From: Pseudoxanthomonas sp. F37
GTDB taxonomy: Bacteria; Pseudomonadota; Gammaproteobacteria; Xanthomonadales; Xanthomonadaceae
NCBI RefSeq assembly: GCF_022965755.1
Contig: NZ_CP095187.1
Span: 1-64,000, forward strand
Length of the DNA: 64,000 bases
Reading direction: 5' to 3'
The position numbers and the translations under genes are program-made. Below, piece by piece: positions 32,408-38,462 of this stretch; positions within the stretch are counted from its first letter, which is position 1, and each line of letters starts with the position of its first letter. The notes below the pieces were generated by a model. That model had not been told where the DNA came from, did no database searches, and saw only the letters and a list, made by a program, of their open reading frames with translations.

Positions 32408-33673
32408 TCAACCAGCGCGCAGCCACAGCTGCGCGCGCAGGCCGTGGGGCGTGTTCGGCAGCAGGCGCAGTTCGCCGCCGTGCTGGCGGGCCACGCGGTC
32501 GACGATGGGCAGGCCCAGCCCGCTGCCAACCTGCGCCTGGTCATGGACGAAAGGCTGGCGCGCACGCTCGGCGGCTGCGGCCGACAGGCCCGGACCGCCG
32601 TCGGCCACCTCGACCACCCACGCCGGACCTTCGGCCCACAGCCGCAACGACAGCGGCAACGCAGCATGCCGCTCGGCGTTGACCAGCAGGTTCTCGACCG
32701 CGCGCAGCAGCGCCATCGGCTTGCCCGGCAGCAGCGCGTGCTCCGGCAGCTCCACGCGCCAGCCTTTCGAGGCCGCCGCGACCGCATGGCGGCATATCGC
32801 GGCCAGGTCGACCGTTTCGCTGCCTTCGTCGCGGCCATCGCGGGCGAAGGCGATGAACTGGCCCAGGATCGCGTCCATCTCCATGATGTCGCGCTGCATG
32901 CTGCGGGTGAGTTCGGGATCGGTGTCGGGCACCATCTCCAGCGCGAACTGCAGGCGGGTGAGCGGCGTGCGCAGGTCGTGCGAGATGCCGGCAAGCAGCA
33001 GCGCGCGCTCTTCCGCCGCGGCGCGCACGTCGCGGCTGGCATCGCCCAACGCCTGCGCCAGGCCGGCGACTTCGCGCGGCGCGCGCGCAGGGACGACCGG
33101 CGGGGCGTCGCCGCGCACGATGGCCGGCGCCGCGGCTGCAAGCTGGCGCAACGGCTGCACCAGCCGGCGCGCGAAGTACGCGGCGGCCAGCCACACCAGC
33201 GCCACGCAACCGATCAGCATGAACACCGAGAAGCGGCGCATGCCCGTCCCCGGGCGGTCGTAGGCGAACGACACCCACAGCGGTTCGCGCGTGGCCGGTT
33301 TCAGCCAGATCACCCGCAGCCCGCGCCCGGCCTCCATCCGCAGTTCGCGCCCGGTGCCCAGCGTGCCTGCCGCCTTTTCGCGCAGTTCGCGCAGCAACGG
33401 GGCCATGCGCGGGCGGGCGTCGGCGGGCGGCGTGCTGCGCACCTCCAGCCCGGCTTCGCGCAGCTGCGCGACCGTGCGTGCATGCGGCTGGTGCTGGTCC
33501 AGCGCTTCCACCACTTCGGCGAAGCCCTGCATCGCGCGCAGCAGCTGTTCGGCCGCCGGCCGCGTGGCCAGTTCGCGCCCCAGCAGGAGCGCCAGCACGG
33601 CCGCGCCGACCAGCACCAGGGCGATGACCAGCGCCAGCTGGCCGAACACGCTGCGCGGCAGCGGTGCCCTCAT
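32408..33673 (-). CDS. EnvZ-type sensor histidine kinase
   Basis: The 421-residue protein has TM1 (about 9-29), a periplasmic domain (about 30-150), TM2 (about 155-175) and HAMP (about 175-228). The HisKA H-box is SHDLRTPLTRLQFALE (phosphoacceptor His about 237), followed by an HATPase domain with N-box ENLLVNAERHA, G1 VADGGPGL and G2 GSGLGLPIV. Order and length match EnvZ-like kinases. Its ATG overlaps the response regulator's stop (ATGA), so kinase and regulator are translationally coupled. The signal sensed is unknown. Confidence 0.9.
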   Translation of the reverse strand: MRAPLPRSVFGQLALVIALVLVGAAVLALLLGRELATRPAAEQLLRAMQGFAEVVEALDQHQPHARTVAQLREAGLEVRSTPPADARPRMAPLLRELREKAAGTLGTGRELRMEAGRGLRVIWLKPATREPLWVSFAYDRPGTGMRRFSVFMLIGCVALVWLAAAYFARRLVQPLRQLAAAAPAIVRGDAPPVVPARAPREVAGLAQALGDASRDVRAAAEERALLLAGISHDLRTPLTRLQFALEMVPDTDPELTRSMQRDIMEMDAILGQFIAFARDGRDEGSETVDLAAICRHAVAAASKGWRVELPEHALLPGKPMALLRAVENLLVNAERHAALPLSLRLWAEGPAWVVEVADGGPGLSAAAAERARQPFVHDQAQVGSGLGLPIVDRVARQHGGELRLLPNTPHGLRAQLWLRAG

Positions 33674-34389
33674 GGCGTCGCCTCCGGTGGCACGAACACA
33701 TAGCCCACGCCCCAGACCGTCTGGATCAGGCGCGGCTGGCGCGGATCGTCTTCCAGCAGGCGGCGCAGGCGCGCGATGGTGACGTCCATGCTGCGCTCGA
33801 AGGCCTCGTGCTCGCGGCCGCGCGCCAGGCTCATCAGGCGGTCGCGGCTGAGCGGCTGGCGCGGATGGCGCAGCAGCACCGACAGTACCGCGAATTCGCC
33901 GCTGGTCAGCCGCAGCAGCACCCCGTCGCGGGTGAGCTCGCGCCGGCCCAGATCCAGGGTGAACGGGCCGAAGGCCACCTCGCCGCCGTCGGGCTGCGGC
34001 GCGCCGGGCGCGGGGCGCGTGCGCCGCAGCACCGAACGGATGCGCGCCAGCAACTCGCGCGGATTGACCGGCTTGGGCACGTAGTCGTCGGCGCCGATCT
34101 CCAGTCCGACGATGCGGTCGATCTCGTCGCCCTTGGCCGTCAGCATGACGATGGGCGTGGCGTCGCCCTGGCCGCGCAGGCGGCGGCATATCTCCAGGCC
34201 GTTCTCGCCGGGCAGCATCAGGTCCAGCACGATCAGGTCGAAGTGGCCGCGGTCCAGCGCCTGCCGCATCTGCGCGGCATCGCCCGCGCCGCGCACCTCG
34301 AAGCCCTGCGATTGCAGGTATCGCTGCAGCAGCTCGCGCAAGCGCACGTCGTCGTCCACCAGCAGCACGCGGGGCAGGGTCTGGTCCAT
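33670..34389 (-). CDS. OmpR-family response regulator
   Basis: The 239-residue protein has a receiver domain (about 8-120) with acidic pair DDD, phospho-Asp in LIVLDLMLPGENG, Thr/Lys in MLTAKGD and KPVNPRELLARI, followed by a winged-helix Trans_reg_C domain (about 140-235) with LTSGEFAVLSVLLRH and VWGVGYVF. The receiver residues KPVNPREL are typical of OmpR rather than PhoB types. It is divergent from the secreted protein gene at 34584, whose promoter region holds an inverted repeat. Confidence 0.92.
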   Translation of the reverse strand: MDQTLPRVLLVDDDVRLRELLQRYLQSQGFEVRGAGDAAQMRQALDRGHFDLIVLDLMLPGENGLEICRRLRGQGDATPIVMLTAKGDEIDRIVGLEIGADDYVPKPVNPRELLARIRSVLRRTRPAPGAPQPDGGEVAFGPFTLDLGRRELTRDGVLLRLTSGEFAVLSVLLRHPRQPLSRDRLMSLARGREHEAFERSMDVTIARLRRLLEDDPRQPRLIQTVWGVGYVFVPPEATP

Positions 34390-34448
34390 GCGGCCACTAT
34401 CGCCCGCCGCCGCGACGCCCGGCAAACCCCGTTTCCGGCCGGTTTGTA

Positions 34449-34486
34449 AGCGGATGTTTCCGGCGCGGGCGGCAGACACATCCGCT
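34449..34486. promoter_or_regulatory. Inverted repeat in OmpR-like/secreted-protein intergenic region
   Basis: AGCGGATGT (34449-34457) and ACATCCGCT (34478-34486) are perfect 9-bp inverted copies 20 bp apart, about two helical turns, located in the 194-bp gap between the divergent regulator and secreted-protein genes. TTTGTAAGC at the left and TTGACA on the minus strand at the right end flank it. It is a reasonable operator for the neighbouring response regulator. Confidence 0.45.
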
Positions 34487-34583
34487 GTCAACCGCGACAC
34501 ACCTGCCGCCGTTGCCCGCCCTACCGTGGTCCTGCCGCCGCGTCCCCCGTGCGGCCACCCCACACCCCGATGAGGATTCCGCC

Positions 34584-35108
34584 ATGAGCAAGACCCCGTT
34601 GCTGATCGCCGCCGCTTTCGCCCTGTGCGCCACCACCCTGATCGCCGACCACGCCCAGGCCCGCGAGCGCAGCCGCGCCGTCCAGCGCACCGCCCAGGGC
34701 GGCAGCGTCGCCGTCGAGCGCAGCAATGCCCGCTTCGACAGCCAGCGCCAGCGGGGCTGGCAGGCCGATGGCCAAGGCAATGCCAGCGCCGCGCGCAGCG
34801 GCAGCATCAGCGGCGCCAACGGCGGCAGCGCCGGTTACGACCGCAGCGCCTACCGCAATGCCGACGGCAGTGCCGGCCGCCAGGGCAGTGCGTACGCCAA
34901 CGGACCCAACGGCGGCACCGCCAGCACCAGCGGCGGCTTCAGCCGCGACGCGGACGGCCACGTGACCGGCGCGCGCAGCACCACCGCCACCGGCGCCAAC
35001 GGCAACAGCTACAACGGCAGCACCACCGTCTCGGACGGCACGCTGGTGCACACGCGCAGCTGCACCAATGCCGCCGGCGACGCCATCGCCTGTCCGCGCG
35101 GCCACTGA
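34584..35108 (+). CDS. Secreted Gly/Ser/Asn-rich low-complexity protein
   Basis: The 174-residue protein has a signal peptide (cut after DHAQA, about residue 27). The mature part is dominated by Gly, Ser, Asn, Ala and Arg with degenerate repeats around GxNGGSAG, YxNxDGSAGRQGSAY and ATGANGNSYNGS. The C-terminus has two Cys (RSCTNAAGDAIACPRGH), suggesting one disulfide. It is probably extracellular or periplasmic and could be structural. GGAT before ATG is the probable ribosome site. Its position divergent from the EnvZ/OmpR pair makes it a candidate target of that system. Confidence 0.75.
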   Translation: MSKTPLLIAAAFALCATTLIADHAQARERSRAVQRTAQGGSVAVERSNARFDSQRQRGWQADGQGNASAARSGSISGANGGSAGYDRSAYRNADGSAGRQGSAYANGPNGGTASTSGGFSRDADGHVTGARSTTATGANGNSYNGSTTVSDGTLVHTRSCTNAAGDAIACPRGH

Positions 35109-35226
35109 CCGGCCGGCCGCACCGGCTTTCCCGCAGGCGCGGCGGCATGGCACCTCCCCTGCCGCAAGGACGCATTCCCGACCCGCCGCGCCTGCACCTT
35201 TCCCTTCCTTCACCCGGAGATCCGCA

Positions 35227-35520
35227 ATGTCCCGATCCATCCTGCTACCCCTGGCCACCGTCCTGTCCGTATGCGCACTGGTGGCGCCTGCCCATGCGCA
35301 GCAGCGCACCCTCACGGACGAACAGAAAGCCACCCTGCAAGAGCGCCTGAAGGCTGCCGACGCCAATGGCGATGGCCTGATCGACAAGGCCGAAGCCGAA
35401 GCGAAACTGCCGCGCATCGCCAAGCGTTTCGACACCCTGGATGCCGACGGCGACGGCAAGCTCTCGCCCGACGAAATGCGCGCGGCCGGCCAGAAGATGG
35501 CCAGCCGCCGCACGCGCTGA
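35227..35520 (+). CDS. EF-hand calcium-binding secreted protein
   Basis: The 97-residue protein has a signal peptide (cut after AHAQ region, about residue 25) and two EF-hand loops: DANGDGLIDKAE (about 45-56) and DADGDGKLSPDE (about 72-83). Each has the canonical D-x-D/N-x-D-G spacing and a terminal Glu, so both should bind Ca2+. A ribosome site GGAGA precedes the ATG. It is a small periplasmic calcium binder of unknown partner. The desaturase-like gene starts 9 bp after its stop and may be co-transcribed. Confidence 0.88.
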   Translation: MSRSILLPLATVLSVCALVAPAHAQQRTLTDEQKATLQERLKAADANGDGLIDKAEAEAKLPRIAKRFDTLDADGDGKLSPDEMRAAGQKMASRRTR

Positions 35521-35529
35521 GGCGGCAGG

Positions 35530-36393
35530 ATGGACGGCTTTCGCCTGTTCGCCGGGCTGCCCCTGCTGGTGCTGGTCGCCGTGGCCGCCGCCGAAGCCGC
35601 ATGGCTGATGCGGCGCGGCGTGCGCTACGACTGGAAGGGCTACTGGGCATCCTTCGGCGATGCCGCCGGGCGTGCGCTGCTGAGCGTGCTGATCCAGGGC
35701 GGCGTGGTGGCCGTGCTGTTGTTCGCGATCTGGGAGTTCCGCCTGACCACGATCGCGATGGACCGGCCCTGGCACTGGCTGGCGCTCTTCGTCGGCCAGG
35801 AGTTCTGCTACTACTGGATGCACCGCGCCGATCACCGCGTGCGCTGGTTCTGGCTGAACCATTCGGTCCACCACTCGGCCACGCAGTACAACCTGTCCAC
35901 CGCGTACCGGCTGGGCTGGACCGGCAAGCTCACCGGTGCGGCGGTGTTCTTCGGTCCGCTGGTGTGGCTGGGCTTCCCGGTGCCCTATGTGGTCGGCGCG
36001 CTGGCGCTGAACCTGCTGTACCAGTACTGGCTGCATACGGAACTGGTGCCGCGCCTGCCGCGCCCCATCGAGTGGGTGTTCAACACGCCCGCGCACCATC
36101 GCGTGCACCACGCCAGCAACCCCGAGTACCTGGACTGCAACTACGGCGGTGTGCTGATCGTGTTCGACCGGCTGTTCGGCACCTGCCGCGAGGCACGCCC
36201 GGACGTGCCGATCCGCTACGGCCTGGTGGACCCGGTGCGCAGCTACAACCCGGTGACCATCGCCTTCCATGCCTGGGTGAAGCTGGCCCGCGACCTGCGC
36301 CGCGCGCGCGGCCCGCGGCAGATCGCCATGACGCTGTTCGGGCCGCCCGGGTATGTCCCCGGCGGCGTGGACGAGGGCCGCCCGGGCCGCTGA
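35530..36393 (+). CDS. Sterol desaturase / fatty acid hydroxylase family protein
   Basis: The 287-residue integral membrane di-iron enzyme shows the histidine boxes HRADH (about 98-102), HSVHH (about 112-116) and HHRVHH (about 193-198), separated by TM helices; the first is preceded by QEFCYYWM. This is the HX3H...HX2HH...HX2HH pattern of the superfamily. Bacterial homologues hydroxylate or desaturate lipids such as carotenoids or fatty acyl groups; the substrate here is unknown. It runs in the same direction as the EF-hand gene upstream. Confidence 0.88.
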   Translation: MDGFRLFAGLPLLVLVAVAAAEAAWLMRRGVRYDWKGYWASFGDAAGRALLSVLIQGGVVAVLLFAIWEFRLTTIAMDRPWHWLALFVGQEFCYYWMHRADHRVRWFWLNHSVHHSATQYNLSTAYRLGWTGKLTGAAVFFGPLVWLGFPVPYVVGALALNLLYQYWLHTELVPRLPRPIEWVFNTPAHHRVHHASNPEYLDCNYGGVLIVFDRLFGTCREARPDVPIRYGLVDPVRSYNPVTIAFHAWVKLARDLRRARGPRQIAMTLFGPPGYVPGGVDEGRPGR

Positions 36394-36468
36394 GAGTGGC
36401 CCGGGCCGGCGCGGCCGGCGACAATACGCACCCCCCGCGGCCCCCACGCCGCCCGCCCGCCGAGCCCC

Positions 36469-37833
36469 ATGACCGCCTTCGTTTCGCCCGACCGCATCCG
36501 CGGCCTGTTCGCCCAGGCCATGTCCGACATGTACCGCGCCGAGGTGCCGCTGTACGGCGACCTCATCGACCTGGTCGGCGCGGTCAACGCCGCCACCCTG
36601 CGGCGCGATCCGGAACTGGCCTCGCGCCTGCAGCGCACCGGCGAGACCGAGCGCCTGGACCTGGAGCGCCATGGCGCGATCCGCGTGGGCACGCCGGCCG
36701 AACTGGCCACGCTGGGCCGCGTGTTCGCGGTGATGGGCATGCACCCGGTGGGCTACTACGACCTGACGGTGGCCGGCGTGCCGGTGCATGCCACCGCCTT
36801 CCGCCCGCTGACCGAGGAAGCACTGGCCGCCAACCCGTTCCGCATCTTCACCTCGCTGCTGCGGCTGGAGCTGATCGCCGATGCCGGCCTGCGCGCGCAA
36901 GCCGAAGCGATACTGGCCGAGCGCGACATCTTCACCGCCGATGCGCGCGCGCTGCTGGCGCAGGCCGAACGCGACGGCGGGCTGGGCCAGGCCGATGCAC
37001 AGCGCTTCGTCACCGAAGTGCTGGAAACCTTCCGCTGGCACGGCGATGCGACCGTCCCGCTGGCGACCTACCGCGCGCTGCACGGCCTGCACCGGCTGGT
37101 GGCCGACGTGGTCAGCTTCCGCGGCCCGCACATCAACCACCTGACGCCGCGCACGCTGGACATCGACGCCGCACAGGCCGCGATGCTGGAACGCGGCATC
37201 CAGGCCAAGGCGCTGATCGAGGGCCCGCCACGCCGCGCGGTGCCCATCCTGCTGCGCCAGACCAGCTTCAAGGCACTGGAGGAGGAAGTCGCCTTCCCCG
37301 ACGCGAGCGGCGCGCTGGTACCCGGCAGCCACAGCGCGCGCTTCGGCGAGATCGAGCAGCGCGGCCTGGCGCTGACGCCGGCCGGACGCGAACTCTACGA
37401 CCGCCTGTTGGCGCAGGTACGCCAGGCCGGCGGCGCGGGCAACACGTCGGCGGACTACCCGCAGCGGCTGGCGGCGGCGTTCGCGGAATTCCCGGACGAC
37501 GAGACCACGCTGCGCCGCCAAGGCCTGGGCTACTTCCGCTACCGCCTGACCGACAGCGGCGCCGCACTGCCGGCCGCAGAACGTGCGGGTATGTCACCGG
37601 ATGCACTGGTCGACGCCGGTCATGCCATCGTCGACCCCATCGTCTACGAGGACTTCCTGCCGGTCAGCGCAGCGGGCATCTTCCAGTCCAACCTGGGCGG
37701 CGGCGAGCAGCGCGCCTACGACGCGCACGCCAACCAGGACGCATTCGCGGCCGCCCTCGGCGCGAAGATCCACGACCCGTTCGCGCTGTACCAGCAGGCG
37801 CAGGACGCGTCGATCGCGGCGCTGCGCGGCTGA
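36469..37833 (+). CDS. hglS: 2-oxoadipate dioxygenase/decarboxylase (HglS, DUF1338)
   Basis: The 454-residue protein matches the DUF1338/HglS family, Fe(II) enzymes that convert 2-oxoadipate to D-2-hydroxyglutarate in D-lysine catabolism. Putative metal ligands lie in GMHPVGYYDL (His about 85), HINHLTPR (His about 224) and HSARFGEIEQRG (Glu about 290). A conserved tail segment, PIVYEDFLPVSAAGIFQSNL, is also present. No other lysine-catabolic genes are adjacent. A GGARYGAG hairpin element lies directly downstream. Confidence 0.9.
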   Translation: MTAFVSPDRIRGLFAQAMSDMYRAEVPLYGDLIDLVGAVNAATLRRDPELASRLQRTGETERLDLERHGAIRVGTPAELATLGRVFAVMGMHPVGYYDLTVAGVPVHATAFRPLTEEALAANPFRIFTSLLRLELIADAGLRAQAEAILAERDIFTADARALLAQAERDGGLGQADAQRFVTEVLETFRWHGDATVPLATYRALHGLHRLVADVVSFRGPHINHLTPRTLDIDAAQAAMLERGIQAKALIEGPPRRAVPILLRQTSFKALEEEVAFPDASGALVPGSHSARFGEIEQRGLALTPAGRELYDRLLAQVRQAGGAGNTSADYPQRLAAAFAEFPDDETTLRRQGLGYFRYRLTDSGAALPAAERAGMSPDALVDAGHAIVDPIVYEDFLPVSAAGIFQSNLGGGEQRAYDAHANQDAFAAALGAKIHDPFALYQQAQDASIAALRG

Positions 37834-37846
37834 GCGGGGGGTGGAC

Positions 37847-37913
37847 AGGAGTGAGGAGTGAGGAGTGAGGAAAAGCGCTTTCGCTCACTCCTCACTTCTC
37901 TTCGCTCGCTTCT
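37847..37913. repeat. GGARYGAG hairpin element, copy 4 (degenerate)
   Basis: The left arm (37847-37869) is three tandem units AGGAGTGAG/GAGTGAG; the right arm (37884-37913) is complementary only over its inner 12-18 nt and then diverges (CTTCGCTCGCTTCT). The loop contains the small palindrome AAAGCGCTTT. It sits between hglS and the nrdA control region. Confidence 0.75.
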
Positions 37914-37952
37914 CGGCCGTGAAACCCGCCCCGCGTCGACATCTCCTGTTCC

Positions 37953-37968
37953 ACACAACATTTGGTGT
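37953..37968. promoter_or_regulatory. NrdR box 1
   Basis: ACACAACATTTGGTGT is a near-palindromic 16-mer matching 13 of 16 positions of the NrdR box ACACWAWATMTWGTGT. It overlaps the -35 element TTGACG (37968-37973) by its last base and is centred 32 bp from box 2. NrdR is the ATP/dATP-sensing repressor of ribonucleotide reductase genes. Confidence 0.7.
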
Positions 37969-37996
37969 TGACGCTTCCCTACACCCCCACTATCTT
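37968..37996 (+). promoter_or_regulatory. nrdA sigma-70-like promoter
   Basis: TTGACG (37968-37973), a 17-bp spacer and TATCTT (37991-37996) form a good -35/-10 pair. Initiation would fall about 38003, exactly where the cobalamin aptamer's P1 stem begins. Both NrdR-like boxes overlap or abut the promoter elements, as expected for repression. Confidence 0.65.
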
Positions 37997-38000
37997 GTGC
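37985..38000. promoter_or_regulatory. NrdR box 2
   Basis: CCCCACTATCTTGTGC keeps the right half and core of the NrdR box (TATCTTGTG) with a weaker left half. Centre-to-centre distance from box 1 is 32 bp, i.e. three helical turns, the standard spacing of NrdR box pairs. It covers the -10 element. Confidence 0.65.
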
Positions 38001-38002
38001 CC

Positions 38003-38267
38003 GTCGGTTCCGGTGGCCGCAAGCCACGGGATTAAAACGGGAAGCCGGTGACGCGCTTGCGCCACTCCGGCACTGCCCCGCAGCGGTAATTGGGAACGAA
38101 CCCGCCACCAGCACTGGGGCCTTGCCCTGGGAAGCGGCGGACTAGGAGAGGCAGGAACGAGGGAATAGAAACGAGGAACGAGAGAAGCCGCAGTGCGCTT
38201 TGACTCGTTCCTCGTTTCTCTCCACTCGTTCCTCGCCCCAGGCCCATGAGTCCGAAGACCTGCCGAC
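38003..38267 (+). ncRNA. Cobalamin riboswitch upstream of nrdA
   Basis: The P1 stem pairs GTCGG (38003-38007) with CCGAC (38263-38267). Conserved internal segments are present in order: GGTGGCCGCAAGCCACGGG, AACGGGAAGCCGGTGACG, CACTGCCCCGCAGCGGTAA, TGGGAACGAACCCGCCACCA, CTGGGAAGCGGCGG, and the 3' B12 box AGTCCGAAGACCTGCCG. This is the AdoCbl-type aptamer. It would repress nrdAB when cobalamin is available, as known for class Ia reductase genes in Streptomyces. A repeat element (38153-38233) interrupts a variable peripheral region between the last two blocks. Confidence 0.92.
38153..38233. repeat. GGARYGAG hairpin element, copy 5, inside the riboswitch
   Basis: The purine arm at 38153-38182 (units AGGAACGAG, GAAACGAG, GAACGAG) and pyrimidine arm at 38204-38233 pair over 30 nt with about 4 mismatches; the loop is 21 nt. 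It lies between the conserved GGGAAGCGGCGG block and the B12 box, in a part of the aptamer that varies in length between species, so the hairpin could extend a peripheral helix without destroying the core. Confidence 0.88.
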
Positions 38268-38394
38268 AGCCGCGCGAAGCACAACGCGCGGTGCCGGCCG
38301 CGGAATCTCCGGGGGGAGAGGGCTGGCGAAGCAGGGCAGGCCGGCCTTCCGTCCGCGCGTCTTAGCCCCTGCGACGCCGCTTCCCCACTGTTGA

Positions 38395-38456
38395 CCTCCA
38401 TCCGGCCTTGCGCAGCCCCGCGAGGGACGGGCCGCCGCGTGCAACCCGCATGGAGG
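38395..38456 (+). promoter_or_regulatory. Possible Shine-Dalgarno sequestering hairpin of nrdA
   Basis: CCTCCAT (38395-38401) is the exact complement of ATGGAGG (38450-38456), which contains the nrdA ribosome site GGAGG seven bases before the GTG. Such a hairpin could be the expression platform of the riboswitch by hiding the ribosome site when cobalamin is bound. The 128 bp between aptamer and this hairpin hold no gene. Confidence 0.45.
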
Positions 38457-38462
38457 ACTCTC

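Noticed and set aside
38391-38462. Upstream extension of nrdA to 38391
   Set aside because: It would include the ribosome site and the putative regulatory hairpin; GGAGG at the right distance supports the GTG at 38463.
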